Shown: positions 1 to 9,638 of the stretch, piece by piece
Numbering within the stretch: the first letter of the stretch is position 1
Layout of the letters: every line of letters starts with the position of its first letter
Assembly: GCF_014644535.1 (NCBI RefSeq)
Contig: NZ_BMKW01000012.1
Coordinates: forward strand, 1 to 64,000
Length of the DNA stretch: 64,000 nt
Reading direction: 5' to 3'
Source: Neoroseomonas lacus
GTDB taxonomy: Bacteria; Pseudomonadota; Alphaproteobacteria; Acetobacterales; Acetobacteraceae
Translations under genes and position numbers: made by a program
The notes under the pieces: model-generated
Seen by the model: only the letters and a program-made list of their open reading frames with translations
What the model was told of the DNA's origin: nothing
Database searches by the model: none

Positions 1-80
<80 letters not shown>

Positions 81-108
81 GTAACGGCAGGAATTCGGGT
101 CCCAATCC

Positions 109-417
<309 letters not shown>

Positions 418-437
418 GGCCAGAGGGAAATAGAGCC

Positions 438-1124
438 ATGGCCGCGAAAACGGGCCGTACGGGCCTGATCGCGAAAAAGCTGGGTATGTCCCGGCTGTTC
501 AATGAGGACGGTTCGACCGTTCCCGTGACGCTGCTCCATGTGGACAATGTCCGCGTGGTGGCCAAGCGCACCCCGGAGAAGGACGGCTATGACGCCGTCC
601 AGCTCGGCATCGGCGATGCGAAGCCCAAGAACGTCTCCAAGGCGAACAAGGGTCACTTCGCGAAGGCCGGCGTCGAAGCGCCGAAGAAGGTGGTCGAGTT
701 CCGGGTGGGCGCCGATGCGGTGCTCGAGCCCGGCACCGTTCTGTCTTCCGCGCATTTCGTGAAGGGCCAGAAGGTCGACGTCACCGGCGTGACGGTCGGC
801 AAGGGCTTCGCGGGTGCGATGAAGCGCTGGAACTTCGCGGGTCTTGAAGCCTCCCACGGCGTGTCCGTCAGCCATCGTTCGCATGGTTCGACCGGCAACC
901 GTCAGGATCCGGGCAAGACCTTCAAGAACAAGAAGATGGCCGGCCATCTCGGTGTCGAGCGTGTGACCACCCAGAATCTGGAAGTGGCGCTCGTCGACGC
1001 GGAGAAGGGTCTGCTGCTGATCAAGGGCGCGGTGCCCGGTTCGAAGGGCGGCTATGTGATGATCCGCGACGCTGAGAAGCGCGCGCGTCACGCTGACGCT
1101 CCCTTCCCGACGGCCGCGGCTTGA
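438..1124 (+). CDS. rplC: 50S ribosomal protein L3
   Basis: L3, 228 aa, is an early assembly protein that reaches the peptidyl transferase centre. The N-terminus [16 protein letters not shown] and the central block around residues 112-160, with [12 protein letters not shown] and [13 protein letters not shown], are L3 signatures. A GAGGG Shine-Dalgarno lies upstream of the ATG. The C-terminus extends slightly past the usual end with an Ala-rich tail. rplD follows directly. Confidence 0.98.
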   Translation: MAAKTGRTGLIAKKLGMSRLFNEDGSTVPVTLLHVDNVRVVAKRTPEKDGYDAVQLGIGDAKPKNVSKANKGHFAKAGVEAPKKVVEFRVGADAVLEPGTVLSSAHFVKGQKVDVTGVTVGKGFAGAMKRWNFAGLEASHGVSVSHRSHGSTGNRQDPGKTFKNKKMAGHLGVERVTTQNLEVALVDAEKGLLLIKGAVPGSKGGYVMIRDAEKRARHADAPFPTAAA

Positions 1125-1135
1125 GGGGCGTAGAG

Positions 1136-1756
1136 ATGCAGATCAACGTCATCACTCTCGACAACGCCGCCGCCGGCGAGATCGAGCTGCCGGAGGCGCT
1201 GTTCGGCGCCGCCCCGCGCGCCGACATCATGGCGCGCGTCGTGCACTGGCAGCTCGCCAAGCGCCGCGCCGGCACCCACAAGGCGAAGGGCATGGGCGAG
1301 GTCTCCGGGACCACGAAGAAGCCCTATCGCCAGAAGGGTACGGGCAACGCCCGCCAGGGTTCGCTGCGCGCACCGCAGTACCGCAAGGGCGGCGTCGTGC
1401 ACGGCCCGGTCGTGCGCGATCATGGCTACAGCCTGAACAAGAAGGTGCGCCGTCTCGGGCTCATCTCCGCGCTCAGCCAGAAGGCGGCCGAGGGCAAGCT
1501 CGTGGTGCTCGACACCGCGACGCTCGGCGCTGATGCCAAGACCGGCCAGATGGCCGCGAAGCTGAAGGCGCTGGGCTGGAACAGCGCGCTGGTGGTCGAT
1601 GCCGCGGCGGATGAGCATTTCGCCCGCGTGGTGCGCAACCTGCCGAAGGTGCAGGTGCTGCCGACCATGGGCGCGAATGTCTATGACATCCTCAAGCACG
1701 ACGTGCTCGCGGTCACCCGCGCCGGCGTCGAAGCGCTGAAGGAGCGGCTGGCATGA
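1136..1756 (+). CDS. rplD: 50S ribosomal protein L4
   Basis: L4, 206 aa, binds 23S rRNA domain I with a long loop that lines the exit tunnel. That loop is visible as [20 protein letters not shown] near residues 60-80. The frame stays open to a TTG at 1121 that overlaps the rplC stop, but the ATG at 1136 has the GAGGGGCG Shine-Dalgarno and gives the expected N-terminus [10 protein letters not shown], so it is chosen. In E. coli L4 represses the S10 operon; no such leader can be judged here because the operon start is outside the window. Confidence 0.96.
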   Translation: MQINVITLDNAAAGEIELPEALFGAAPRADIMARVVHWQLAKRRAGTHKAKGMGEVSGTTKKPYRQKGTGNARQGSLRAPQYRKGGVVHGPVVRDHGYSLNKKVRRLGLISALSQKAAEGKLVVLDTATLGADAKTGQMAAKLKALGWNSALVVDAAADEHFARVVRNLPKVQVLPTMGANVYDILKHDVLAVTRAGVEALKERLA

Positions 1757-2079
1757 GCGACGCGAAGCAGAAGCGCCCGGTGATCGGCCGGGAACGCATG
1801 TACCAGACCATCCTGTCGCCGCTGGTGACGGAGAAGGCGACGCTGAACAGCGAGCGCGGCCAGGTCACCTTCAAGGTGGCGACGGACGCGACGAAGCCGC
1901 AGATCAAGGCGGCTGTCGAAGGTCTGTTCGGTGTCACGGTCCTCGCGGTCAACACGATCGTGGTCAAGGGCAAGACCAAGCGGTTCAAGAACTTTCCGGG
2001 CCGCCGTTCGGATTGGAAGAAGGCGATGGTGCGCCTGGCCGAAGGCCAGAGCATCGACCTCACGACGGGGCTCGCGTAA
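1753..2079 (+). CDS. rplW: 50S ribosomal protein L23
   Basis: L23, 108 aa, sits at the tunnel exit and docks SRP, trigger factor and the SecY translocon. The segment [15 protein letters not shown] and the later [18 protein letters not shown] are family hallmarks. A short N-terminal stretch of about 15 residues precedes the core. Its ATG overlaps the rplD stop by four bases (ATGA), a sign of translational coupling. Confidence 0.97.
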   Translation: MSDAKQKRPVIGRERMYQTILSPLVTEKATLNSERGQVTFKVATDATKPQIKAAVEGLFGVTVLAVNTIVVKGKTKRFKNFPGRRSDWKKAMVRLAEGQSIDLTTGLA

Positions 2080-2082
2080 GTC

Positions 2083-2919
2083 ATGGCGTTGAAGAATTTC
2101 AACCCGGTCACGCCCTCGCTGCGCGGCACGATCCTCATCGATCGTTCCGAGCTGTGGAAGGGCGCGCCGGTCAAGGGTCTGACCGAAGGGAAGCATTCCT
2201 CGGGCGGGCGCAACCAGCACGGCCGCATCACCGTCCGCTTCCGTGGTGGCGGACATAAGCGCGCCTATCGCTTGGTGGATTTCAAGCGTCGCACGAAGTT
2301 CGGCGTGCCGGCCCTCGTCGAGCGGCTGGAATACGATCCGAACCGCACGGCCTTCATCGCGCTGGTGAAGTACCAGGATGGCGAGCTTGCCTATATCCTG
2401 GCGCCGCAGCGCCTGAAGGTGGGCGACACTGTGATCTCGGCCGAGAAGGCCGACATCAAGCCGGGCAACGCGATGCCGATGGCGGCGATCCCGGTGGGCA
2501 CCATCATCCACAACATCGAGCTGAAGCCCGGTGCGGGTGGCAAGCTGGCGCGCTCGGCGGGCACCTTCGCCCAGCTGGTCGGCAAGGATGGTGGCTACGC
2601 GCAGGTGAAGCTGCAGTCGGGCGAGCTGCGCCTGATCCGGTCCGAGTGCATGGCCTCGATCGGTGCGGTGTCGAACCCCGACAACAGCAACCAGCAGCTC
2701 GGCAAGGCCGGTCGCAGCCGGTGGCTGGGGCGCATGCCGCATAACCGCGGCGTGGTGATGAATCCGGTTGACCATCCGCATGGCGGTGGTGAAGGCCGTA
2801 CCTCGGGTGGCCGGCATCCGGTCACCCCGTGGGGCAAGCCCACGAAGGGTGCGAAGACCCGTAACAACAAGCGGTCCGACGGCTTCATTGTCCGCCGCCG
2901 CAACGCGACGAAGGGCTGA
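2083..2919 (+). CDS. rplB: 50S ribosomal protein L2
   Basis: L2, 278 aa, is needed for subunit joining and peptidyl transfer. It shows [13 protein letters not shown] at the N-terminus and, near residue 226, the [13 protein letters not shown] motif that carries the conserved His next to the catalytic centre. The length matches the bacterial family (about 275 aa). It starts three bases after the rplW stop and precedes rpsS. Confidence 0.98.
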   Translation: MALKNFNPVTPSLRGTILIDRSELWKGAPVKGLTEGKHSSGGRNQHGRITVRFRGGGHKRAYRLVDFKRRTKFGVPALVERLEYDPNRTAFIALVKYQDGELAYILAPQRLKVGDTVISAEKADIKPGNAMPMAAIPVGTIIHNIELKPGAGGKLARSAGTFAQLVGKDGGYAQVKLQSGELRLIRSECMASIGAVSNPDNSNQQLGKAGRSRWLGRMPHNRGVVMNPVDHPHGGGEGRTSGGRHPVTPWGKPTKGAKTRNNKRSDGFIVRRRNATKG

Positions 2920-2924
2920 CGACA

Positions 2925-3203
2925 ATGTCGCGCAGCGTATGGAAGGGGCCGTTTGTCGACGGCTACCTGCTGAACAAGGCGGAAGCCGCTCGCGCTTCGA
3001 CGCGCAACGAGATCATCAAGATCTGGTCGCGTCGCAGCACGATCCTGCCGCAGTTCGTCGGCCTGGTTTTCGGTGTCTACAACGGCAAGAAGTTCTTGCC
3101 GGTGCAGGTCACCGAGAACATGGTCGGCCACAAGTTCGGCGAATTCTCGCCGACGCGCACCTTCACCGGTCACGCGGCCGACAAGAAGGCGAAGCGGGGC
3201 TGA
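2925..3203 (+). CDS. rpsS: 30S ribosomal protein S19
   Basis: S19, 92 aa, pairs with S13 in the 30S head near the A site. The start [16 protein letters not shown] and the block [19 protein letters not shown] are diagnostic, followed by [20 protein letters not shown]. The ATG lies five bases after the rplB stop. Confidence 0.98.
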   Translation: MSRSVWKGPFVDGYLLNKAEAARASTRNEIIKIWSRRSTILPQFVGLVFGVYNGKKFLPVQVTENMVGHKFGEFSPTRTFTGHAADKKAKRG

Positions 3204-3207
3204 TCCG

Positions 3208-3609
3208 ATGAGCAAGCCGAAGCACCCCCGCCTGCTGGCGGAGACCGAAGCCCAGGCGGTGACGTGGAACATCCGCGTCTCCCCGCGCAAGCTGAACCTT
3301 GTCGCCGGCATGATCCGTGGCAAGCGCGCGCAGGACGCGGTGGCCGAGCTGACCTTCAGCAAGCGTCGCATCGCCGTGACGGTGAAGAAGACGCTGGAAT
3401 CCGCCATCGCCAACGCCGAGAACAACCACAGCCTCGATGTCGACCGCTTGGTCGTGCAGCTGGCCGAGGTTGGCCGCGCTTCGGTGATGAAGCGTTTCCA
3501 TGCGCGTGGCCGCGGCCGTTCTTCCCGCATCGAGAAGTGGTTCAGCCACCTCAAGATCGTGGTGGCCGAACAGCAGCTGGCTGCCACCACCGAGCAGGAG
3601 GCCGCGTAA
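3208..3609 (+). CDS. rplV: 50S ribosomal protein L22
   Basis: L22, 133 aa, has a long beta-hairpin in the exit tunnel, the part altered in some macrolide-resistant mutants. Visible motifs are [18 protein letters not shown] and [19 protein letters not shown], the hairpin tip. The frame is open upstream within rpsS, but the ATG at 3208, four bases after the rpsS stop, gives the normal N-terminus [10 protein letters not shown]. Length is slightly above the 110-aa enterobacterial form, through short extra sequence at both ends. Confidence 0.97.
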   Translation: MSKPKHPRLLAETEAQAVTWNIRVSPRKLNLVAGMIRGKRAQDAVAELTFSKRRIAVTVKKTLESAIANAENNHSLDVDRLVVQLAEVGRASVMKRFHARGRGRSSRIEKWFSHLKIVVAEQQLAATTEQEAA

Positions 3610-3610
3610 T

Positions 3611-4288
3611 ATGGGCCATAAAGTCAATCCGATCGGGCTTCGCCTCGGCATCAACCGCACGTGGGACAGCCGGTGGTACGCCGGTCATGACTACGCGAAG
3701 CTGCTGCACGAAGACTTCAAGCTGCGTGAGAAGCTGCTGAAGCGCCTGAAGGGCGCCGGCGTCTCCCGCATCGTGATCGAGCGTCCGGCGAAGAAGCCCC
3801 GCGTGACGATCCACGCCGCCCGTCCGGGCGTCGTGATCGGCAAGAAGGGCGCGGACATCGAGGTGCTGCGCAAGGACCTCATGAAGATGGCCGGTGCCGA
3901 AGTGGCGCTGAACATCGTCGAGATCCGCAAGCCCGAGATCGACTCGACGCTGGTCGCCGAGAACATCGCGCAGCAGCTGGAGCGCCGCGTGGCGTTCCGC
4001 CGCGCGATGAAGCGTGCGGTGCAGTCCGCCATGCGCCTCGGCGCCGGCGGCATTCGTATCAACTGCTCGGGTCGCCTGGGCGGGGCCGAGATCGCGCGCA
4101 TGGAATGGTATCGTGAAGGCCGCGTGCCTCTGCATACCCTCCGCGCCGATATCGACTACGGCGTGGCGACGGCGAAGACCACCTATGGCACCTGCGGTGT
4201 GAAGGTGTGGATCTTCAAGGGCGAGATCATGGGGCACGATCCGATGGCGCAGGACAAGCGCGCCGCGGAACAGGCGCCTCAGCGCTGA
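3611..4288 (+). CDS. rpsC: 30S ribosomal protein S3
   Basis: S3, 225 aa, helps form the mRNA entry channel. It starts [14 protein letters not shown], one base after the rplV stop, and has a KH RNA-binding domain with the GKKG loop at residues 77-80. The C-terminal domain shows [20 protein letters not shown] and [11 protein letters not shown]. The frame is open further upstream, but that part is out-of-frame rplV sequence. Confidence 0.98.
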   Translation: MGHKVNPIGLRLGINRTWDSRWYAGHDYAKLLHEDFKLREKLLKRLKGAGVSRIVIERPAKKPRVTIHAARPGVVIGKKGADIEVLRKDLMKMAGAEVALNIVEIRKPEIDSTLVAENIAQQLERRVAFRRAMKRAVQSAMRLGAGGIRINCSGRLGGAEIARMEWYREGRVPLHTLRADIDYGVATAKTTYGTCGVKVWIFKGEIMGHDPMAQDKRAAEQAPQR

Positions 4289-4300
4289 AGGTGAAGGACA

Positions 4301-4720
4301 ATGCTGCAGCCTAAGCGCACAAAGTTTCGTAAGGCCCATAAGGGCCGCATTCACGGCCTGGCGAAGGGCGGCTTCACGCTGTCCTTCGGCGGGTTCGGCC
4401 TGAAGGCCCTCGAGCCGGAGCGCGTGACCGCGCGCCAGATCGAGGCCGCCCGTCGCGCGATCACTCGCGCGATGAAGCGTCAGGGCCGTGTGTGGATCCG
4501 CATTTTCCCGGATGTGCCGGTCTCGACCAAGCCGGCGGAAGTCCGCATGGGTTCCGGCAAGGGGGCGCCCGAGTATTGGGTGGCTCGCGTGAAGCCGGGC
4601 CGTGTCATGTTCGAGATCGACGGCGTCAATGCCGAGACGGCGCGTGAAGCGCTCAGCCTCGGTGCGGCGAAGCTGCCGATCAAGACCAAGTTCGTCACCC
4701 GTCTGGGTGCGGAGGCCTGA
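4301..4720 (+). CDS. rplP: 50S ribosomal protein L16
   Basis: L16, 139 aa, helps organise the A site of the large subunit. The start [16 protein letters not shown] and the segment [20 protein letters not shown] are conserved, and the GSGKG loop follows. It is spaced 12 bases after rpsC and two bases before rpmC, within the S10 part of the cluster. Confidence 0.98.
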   Translation: MLQPKRTKFRKAHKGRIHGLAKGGFTLSFGGFGLKALEPERVTARQIEAARRAITRAMKRQGRVWIRIFPDVPVSTKPAEVRMGSGKGAPEYWVARVKPGRVMFEIDGVNAETAREALSLGAAKLPIKTKFVTRLGAEA

Positions 4721-4722
4721 TT

Positions 4723-4938
4723 ATGGCTGCGACAAAGATCGGCGATGTCCGCGCGAAGTCGGCGGATGAGCTTTCGACCATGCTGCTCGACCTGCGCAAG
4801 GAGCAGTTCAACCTGCGTTTCCAGCGCGCGACCGGCCAGCTTGAGGCGCTTTCGCGTATCAAGCAGGTCCGTCGCGACATCGCGCGGGTGAAGACCATCA
4901 TCGGGGAGCGTGCGCGCGCTTCCGCACCTCAGGCCTGA
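4723..4938 (+). CDS. rpmC: 50S ribosomal protein L29
   Basis: L29, 71 aa, is a two-helix protein at the tunnel exit beside L23. The core [19 protein letters not shown] and the following [15 protein letters not shown] are typical. It starts two bases after the rplP stop and is followed by rpsQ, the usual end of the S10 group. Confidence 0.96.
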   Translation: MAATKIGDVRAKSADELSTMLLDLRKEQFNLRFQRATGQLEALSRIKQVRRDIARVKTIIGERARASAPQA

Positions 4939-4954
4939 GAGGAGACCAGCGGCC

Positions 4955-5233
4955 ATGCCGAAGCGCGTCCTCACCGGGCGGGTCACCAGCGACAAGACGG
5001 ACAAGACCATCACGGTCCTGGTCGAGCGTCGCGTGATGCATCCGCTCTACAAGAAGTTCATCCGGCGCTCGAAGAAGTACGCTGCGCATGACGATGCCAA
5101 CCTGTGCAAGGAAGGCGACGTGGTGCAGATCGAGGAATGCCGTCCGATCTCCAAGTCGAAGTCCTGGGTCGTGATCGAGCGCAATGGCGCCTCGCTCGAC
5201 CGTCCGGCCTTCCTTGGTTCGGCGGAGGCCTGA
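4955..5233 (+). CDS. rpsQ: 30S ribosomal protein S17
   Basis: S17, 92 aa, an OB-fold protein that binds 16S rRNA early in assembly. [19 protein letters not shown] and [16 protein letters not shown] are signature segments, and the tail [14 protein letters not shown] is standard. The frame opens inside rpmC, but the ATG at 4955 follows a GAGAGGAG Shine-Dalgarno and gives the family N-terminus. The C-terminus carries about ten residues beyond the core. Confidence 0.97.
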   Translation: MPKRVLTGRVTSDKTDKTITVLVERRVMHPLYKKFIRRSKKYAAHDDANLCKEGDVVQIEECRPISKSKSWVVIERNGASLDRPAFLGSAEA

Positions 5234-5236
5234 TCC

Positions 5237-5605
5237 ATGATCCAGGTCGAATCCAACCTCGAGGTTGCGGACAATTCCGGCGCCCGTCGCGTCCAGTGCA
5301 TCAAGGTGCTGGGCGGCTCAAAGCGCAAGACCGCGGGCGTGGGCGACATCATCGTCGTCTCCGTCAAGGAAGCGATTCCGCGCGGCAAGGTGAAGAAGGG
5401 GACGGTGGAACGCGCGGTGATCGTGCGGACCTCCTACCCCGTCCGCCGCGCCGACGGCACCGTGATCCGCTTCGACCGCAATGCGGCGGTGCTGATCAAC
5501 AAGCAGAATGAGCCGATCGGCACGCGCATCTTCGGGCCGGTGGTCCGTGAGCTGCGTGCCAAGAAGTTCATGAAGATCATCTCCCTGGCTCCGGAGGTGC
5601 TGTAA
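5237..5605 (+). CDS. rplN: 50S ribosomal protein L14
   Basis: L14, exactly 122 aa as in most bacteria, contacts 16S rRNA in intersubunit bridges. [19 protein letters not shown] and the C-terminal [12 protein letters not shown] are diagnostic. It opens the spc part of the cluster; no separate promoter is apparent in the three bases after rpsQ, so it is probably read with the S10 genes. Confidence 0.98.
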   Translation: MIQVESNLEVADNSGARRVQCIKVLGGSKRKTAGVGDIIVVSVKEAIPRGKVKKGTVERAVIVRTSYPVRRADGTVIRFDRNAAVLINKQNEPIGTRIFGPVVRELRAKKFMKIISLAPEVL

Positions 5606-5607
5606 TC

Positions 5608-5928
5608 ATGGCAGCGAAGATCCGTAAGGGTGATCGCGTCCAGGTCCTCACGGGCAAGGACAAGGGTCGCCAGGGTGAAGTGATCCGGGTTGTCCCCGCC
5701 GATGGCCGCGCCTTCGTGCAGGGCATCAACCTGGCCAAGAAGCACCAGAAGCCGCAAGGCATGGGCCGCCCCGGCGGCATCATCGAGAAGGAGGCGTCGA
5801 TCGACCTCTCCAATCTCGCTCTGCTGGATCCGAAGTCGGGCAAGCCGACCCGGGTCGGGTTCAAGGTGCTCGAGGACGGCAAGAAGGTCCGGGTGGCGAA
5901 GGCCTCCGGCGAGGTGCTCGACGCATGA
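5608..5928 (+). CDS. rplX: 50S ribosomal protein L24
   Basis: L24, 106 aa, is an assembly-initiating protein with a KOW motif. The KOW segment [20 protein letters not shown] occupies residues 5-24, followed by [19 protein letters not shown]. It starts two bases after rplN and its stop overlaps the rplE start by four bases (ATGA). Confidence 0.97.
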   Translation: MAAKIRKGDRVQVLTGKDKGRQGEVIRVVPADGRAFVQGINLAKKHQKPQGMGRPGGIIEKEASIDLSNLALLDPKSGKPTRVGFKVLEDGKKVRVAKASGEVLDA

Positions 5929-6485
5929 GCGACGTGAAGGAACAGCCGCGGCTACGCCGCTTCTACGAGGAGGAGGTGCGCAAGGCCCTCTCTTCGGAAT
6001 TCGGGTACAAGAACCCGATGGAAGTGCCGAAGCTGACGAAGATCGTCATCAACATGGGCGTCGGCGAAGCCGCCGGCGACCAGAAGAAGCTCGACGCCGC
6101 TGTCGCCGAGCTGACGATGATCTCGGGCCAGAAGCCGGTGAAGACCAAGGCGAAGAAGGCCATCGCGGGCTTCAAGATCCGCGAAGGCATGGCGATCGGC
6201 ACGAAGGTGACGCTCCGCCAGCAGCGCATGTACGAGTTCCTTGACCGGCTCGTGACGATCGCACTGCCTCGCCTGCGTGACTTCCGTGGGCTGCCGGGGA
6301 ACAAGGGCTTCGACGGGCGGGGGAATTTCTCCCTTGGCCTCAAGGAGCAGATCGTGTTCCCCGAGATCAGCTACGACAAGGTCGACGCGATCCGCGGCAT
6401 GGACATTGTTTTCGTCACCACGGCGAAGACCGATAAGGAAGCGAAGGCCCTGTTGAAGGCCTTCCAACTTCCCTTCCAGAACTGA
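5925..6485 (+). CDS. rplE: 50S ribosomal protein L5
   Basis: L5, 186 aa, binds 5S rRNA in the central protuberance. Visible signatures are [31 protein letters not shown] and [18 protein letters not shown]. The start overlaps rplX by four bases. A 54-base gap follows before rpsN, one of the longer gaps in this part of the cluster. Confidence 0.98.
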   Translation: MSDVKEQPRLRRFYEEEVRKALSSEFGYKNPMEVPKLTKIVINMGVGEAAGDQKKLDAAVAELTMISGQKPVKTKAKKAIAGFKIREGMAIGTKVTLRQQRMYEFLDRLVTIALPRLRDFRGLPGNKGFDGRGNFSLGLKEQIVFPEISYDKVDAIRGMDIVFVTTAKTDKEAKALLKAFQLPFQN

Positions 6486-6539
6486 TTTTTGGAAAACCGC
6501 CGGGGGCAGCCCCGGCAGGTTCCGGAGGACCTAGACGGC

Positions 6540-6845
6540 ATGGCCAAGACCTCGTCTGTCGAGAAGAACAAGCGTCGTGAGAAGCTGTCGAAGCTTCACG
6601 CGCCGAAGCGCGCCGCCCTGAAGTCCGTGATCATGGATCGCGAACTTCCGGTGGAGGAGCGCTTCGAAGCGACGCTGAAGCTCGCACAGTTTCCCCGCAA
6701 CGGCGCGAAGAACCGCGTCCGCCTGCGTTGTGAGATCACCGGGCGCCCCCGCGGGAATTACCGCAAGTTCAAGCTCTGCCGTAACCAGCTGCGGGAATTG
6801 GCCTCGAAGGGCCAGATCCCCGGTGTGGTCAAGGCGAGCTGGTAA
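6540..6845 (+). CDS. rpsN: 30S ribosomal protein S14, zinc-independent form
   Basis: S14, 101 aa, lies in the 30S head. The length and the lack of two CxxC pairs mark the zinc-independent (C-minus) form; the C-terminal part reads [20 protein letters not shown] and ends [11 protein letters not shown]. Two cysteines remain but not in a zinc-finger spacing. The ATG at 6540 is preceded by GGAGGAC, and the open frame upstream to 6489 is non-conserved, so 6540 is taken as the start. Confidence 0.97.
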   Translation: MAKTSSVEKNKRREKLSKLHAPKRAALKSVIMDRELPVEERFEATLKLAQFPRNGAKNRVRLRCEITGRPRGNYRKFKLCRNQLRELASKGQIPGVVKASW

Positions 6846-6858
6846 GGAAGGACCGGCC

Positions 6859-7257
6859 ATGTCCATGTCCGATCCGTTGGGTGACATGCTCACCCGCATT
6901 CGCAACGCCCAGTCGGCGCGCCAGTCGCGCTGCAAGGCGCCAGCGTCCAAGCTGCGCGAGAACGTGCTCGAAGTGCTGAAGCGCGAGGGTTACATCCGCG
7001 CCTGGCGCACCGAAGAACTGCGCCCTGGGCTGCGGTTCATCGATATCGAGCTGAAGTATTCGGAAGGCGAGCCCGCCATCAAGGAGATCATGCGCGTCTC
7101 CAAGCCTGGCCGGCGCGTCTATTCGAAGATCGCGGAGCTGCCGAAGTTCTATAACGGGCTCGGCACGTCGATCCTCTCCACGCCGCGCGGCGTGATGAGC
7201 GAAAATGAGGCCCGCGCCGCCAATGTTGGCGGCGAAGTCCTCTGCCGCGTGTTCTGA
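6859..7257 (+). CDS. rpsH: 30S ribosomal protein S8
   Basis: S8, 132 aa, binds the central domain of 16S rRNA and in E. coli represses the spc operon. [20 protein letters not shown] and the C-terminal [20 protein letters not shown] with GGEVLCRVF are classic. The chosen ATG at 6859 follows AAGGAAGGA; an upstream in-frame extension overlaps rpsN and is rejected. The next frame codon could also start at the second Met (residue 3). Confidence 0.97.
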   Translation: MSMSDPLGDMLTRIRNAQSARQSRCKAPASKLRENVLEVLKREGYIRAWRTEELRPGLRFIDIELKYSEGEPAIKEIMRVSKPGRRVYSKIAELPKFYNGLGTSILSTPRGVMSENEARAANVGGEVLCRVF

Positions 7258-7271
7258 CGGGGGCTGAACAG

Positions 7272-7805
7272 ATGTCTCGCGTTGGGAAATATCCTGTGCC
7301 GGTTCCCGCGGGCGTTACGCTCGCGCTGGCTGGCCGCACGCTGACTGCCAAGGGCAAGCTCGGTGAGCTGACGCTCGACCTCACGGATGACGTGGATGTC
7401 GAGATCAAGCCGACCGAGGTTGCCGTCTCTCCCCGCCGCACGGACCGCCGCTCGCGGACCATGTGGGGGACGACGCGCAGCCTAATCAACTCGATGGTGA
7501 CGGGTGTCTCCACTGGCTTCGTGAAGGCCATGGAGATCAATGGCACCGGCTACCGCGCCGCGGTGCAGGGCTCTGATCTGGTGCTGAACCTCGGCTACAG
7601 CCATGAGATCCGCTACCCGATCCCTGCCGGGATCAAGATCACCTGCGAGAGGCCGACCGCCGTGAAGGTGGAAGGCTCCGACAAGCGCCAGGTTGGTCAG
7701 GTGGCGGCCGAGATCCGCGCCTATCGTGGCCCCGAGCCCTACAAGGGCAAGGGCGTCAAATACGCGAACGAGACCATCCTCCGGAAGGAGGGTAAGAAGA
7801 AGTAA
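7272..7805 (+). CDS. rplF: 50S ribosomal protein L6
   Basis: L6, 177 aa, sits near the factor-binding site and the sarcin-ricin loop. [15 protein letters not shown] opens the protein, and the C-terminal [19 protein letters not shown] is the L6 signature. Its TAA stop shares one base with the rplR ATG (TAATG), implying coupled translation. Confidence 0.98.
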   Translation: MSRVGKYPVPVPAGVTLALAGRTLTAKGKLGELTLDLTDDVDVEIKPTEVAVSPRRTDRRSRTMWGTTRSLINSMVTGVSTGFVKAMEINGTGYRAAVQGSDLVLNLGYSHEIRYPIPAGIKITCERPTAVKVEGSDKRQVGQVAAEIRAYRGPEPYKGKGVKYANETILRKEGKKK

Positions 7806-8167
7806 TGGCCAGCAAGCTCGACCTCGAGGCACGCCGCCGGCGTCGCCTCCGCTTCCAGCTCCGGCAGAAATCCGGCGGGCGCGTGCGCCTGTCGGTGTTC
7901 CGCTCGGGCAAGCACATCTACGCGCAGATCATCGACGACAAGCAGGGGCGTACGCTCGCCGCCGCTTCGTCGATCGAGAAGTCGATGCGCGAGGGAATGA
8001 AGACCGGCGCCGACAAGGACGCCGCGGCGGCCGTCGGCAAGCTGGTCGCTGAGCGGGCGATTGCGGCCGGGGTGACGGAAGTCGTCTTCGACCGTGGTCC
8101 CTACCTGTATCATGGGCGCGTCAAGGCGCTCGCGGACGGCGCCCGCGAGGGCGGGCTGTCGTTCTGA
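7805..8167 (+). CDS. rplR: 50S ribosomal protein L18
   Basis: L18, 120 aa, carries 5S rRNA into the large subunit with L5. The Arg-rich N-terminus [17 protein letters not shown], then [18 protein letters not shown], and the C-terminal [20 protein letters not shown] are typical. It overlaps rplF by one base and is 11 bases before rpsE. Confidence 0.98.
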   Translation: MASKLDLEARRRRRLRFQLRQKSGGRVRLSVFRSGKHIYAQIIDDKQGRTLAAASSIEKSMREGMKTGADKDAAAAVGKLVAERAIAAGVTEVVFDRGPYLYHGRVKALADGAREGGLSF

Positions 8168-8178
8168 GGGGCTGACAA

Positions 8179-8811
8179 ATGGCATATGCACCGAGGTCCG
8201 GCGGCGAGGGTGGCGGCGATGGTGGTCGCGAGCGCCGGGGCCGCCGTCGTGACGGCGACAACAGCAATCGTCAGGACCGTCAGGACGGCGATGAGCTGAA
8301 GGACAAGCTCGTCACCATCAACCGCGTCGCCAAGGTGGTGAAGGGTGGCCGTCGCTTCTCCTTCGCCGCGCTGGTCGTGGTCGGCGACGAGAAGGGTCGC
8401 GTGGGCTGGGGTGCGGGTAAGGCCCGCGAAGTGCCGGAGGCTATCCGCAAGGCGACGGAACGTGCGAAGCGCACGATGATCCGCGTGCCGATGCGCGAAG
8501 GCCGGACCCTGCACCACGATGTGATCGGCGAGTTCGGTGCCGGTCGCGTCATCCTGCGCGCGGCGCCCGCCGGTACCGGCATCATCGCCGGTGGTCCGAT
8601 GCGTGCGGTGTTCGAGACGCTGGGCATGGGCGACGTCGTCGCCAAGTGCACCGGCTCCGCGAACCCGCACAACATGGTCAAGGCGACTTTCGCGGCGCTG
8701 ACGCGCTGCACCTCGCCGCGCGCGGTTGCCGCGCGTCGTGGCAAGAAGGTCGCCGACATGCTCGGCCAGAAGAAGGACGCCCCTGAGGCGACGGAGGCCG
8801 CGAATGGCTGA
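8179..8811 (+). CDS. rpsE: 30S ribosomal protein S5 with N-terminal extension
   Basis: S5, 210 aa, controls decoding accuracy and helps unwind mRNA at the entry. The dsRNA-binding-like core starts near residue 37 ([20 protein letters not shown]) and the C-terminal domain contains [15 protein letters not shown] and [12 protein letters not shown]. The first ~36 residues are rich in Gly, Arg and Asp and absent from the 166-aa E. coli protein; related extensions occur in alphaproteobacteria. The C-terminus overlaps rpmD by eight bases. Confidence 0.97.
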   Translation: MAYAPRSGGEGGGDGGRERRGRRRDGDNSNRQDRQDGDELKDKLVTINRVAKVVKGGRRFSFAALVVVGDEKGRVGWGAGKAREVPEAIRKATERAKRTMIRVPMREGRTLHHDVIGEFGAGRVILRAAPAGTGIIAGGPMRAVFETLGMGDVVAKCTGSANPHNMVKATFAALTRCTSPRAVAARRGKKVADMLGQKKDAPEATEAANG

Positions 8812-8992
8812 CGAAAAGAAGACCGTGACGGTGACCCAGCTTGGGTCCCCGATCGGCCGCAAGCCGGGCCAGAAGGAGACCCTCATCGGTCTCGGCCTCA
8901 ACAAGCGTCATCGCACGCGTGAGCTGGAAGACACCCCGGCCGTGCGTGGGATGATCCGCAAGGTGGCCCACCTCATCAAGGTGGAGGGCTGA
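8804..8992 (+). CDS. rpmD: 50S ribosomal protein L30
   Basis: L30, 62 aa, a small protein of the large subunit. [20 protein letters not shown] followed by [19 protein letters not shown] is the full family pattern. The ATG at 8804 lies within the end of rpsE, an eight-base overlap; the open frame further upstream is shadow sequence. It is followed four bases later by rplO. Confidence 0.96.
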   Translation: MADEKKTVTVTQLGSPIGRKPGQKETLIGLGLNKRHRTRELEDTPAVRGMIRKVAHLIKVEG

Positions 8993-8996
8993 TCAC

Positions 8997-9485
8997 ATGA
9001 AGCTCAATGAACTGCGCGACAACGAGGGCGCCCGCCCGAAGTTCAAGCGCATCGGCCGTGGCATCGGCTCCGGCAAGGGCAAGACCTCGGGCCGTGGCGT
9101 GAAGGGTCAGAAGGCCCGCACCGGCGTGTCGCTGAATGGGTTCGAGGGCGGTCAGCTCCCGATCTATCGGCGCATGCCCAAGCGCGGCTTCGTGAACATC
9201 TTCCGCGTTCACTACGCCATCCTGAACCTCGGTACGCTGGATGCGGCGATCGAGGACGGGCGCCTGCCGGCCGGTCAGCCGATCGACGAAGCGGCGCTCA
9301 AGGCGGCTGGCCTGGTGCGTTCCGCCGCCAAGTATGCGGGTGTCCGTCTGCTGGCGAAGGGAGAGATCAAGCGCGCGGTGATCATTGCGGTCTCCGGTGC
9401 CTCGGCGGCCGCCATCGCGGCGATCGAGGCGGCGGGTGGTGCCGTCACGGTCACGGCCGCGCCGGCGGAAGCCGCGTCCGAGTGA
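8997..9485 (+). CDS. rplO: 50S ribosomal protein L15
   Basis: L15, 162 aa, is a late assembly protein. The Gly-rich N-terminal arm contains [20 protein letters not shown] and then [17 protein letters not shown]. The C-terminal domain ends in an Ala-rich stretch, which is common in high-GC genomes. It is the last ribosomal gene before a 153-base gap and secY. Confidence 0.97.
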   Translation: MKLNELRDNEGARPKFKRIGRGIGSGKGKTSGRGVKGQKARTGVSLNGFEGGQLPIYRRMPKRGFVNIFRVHYAILNLGTLDAAIEDGRLPAGQPIDEAALKAAGLVRSAAKYAGVRLLAKGEIKRAVIIAVSGASAAAIAAIEAAGGAVTVTAAPAEAASE

Positions 9486-9532
9486 CCCTTGTGCCCGACC
9501 GGCCGCATGGCTAGGTCAGGGTCCGGTCTTCG

Positions 9533-9564
9533 CTGCGGCGCGCGGGGAAACCTGTGCGCCGCAG
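9533..9564 (+). other. Stem-loop in the rplO-secY gap
   Basis: Within the 153-base rplO-secY gap, CTGCGGCGC at 9533-9541 pairs perfectly with GCGCCGCAG at 9556-9564 around a 14-base loop. There is no T-run, so it is unlikely to be a simple terminator. It may protect an mRNA end, mark a processing site or tune secY expression. Function is inferred only from structure and position. Confidence 0.45.
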
Positions 9565-9638
9565 TGCGCTTGTAGGCAGGGACCGAGTCGCGGCCGCCGG
9601 CGTCCTGCCGCGGTCGAACGGTCTCCAGGAGGATAGGC

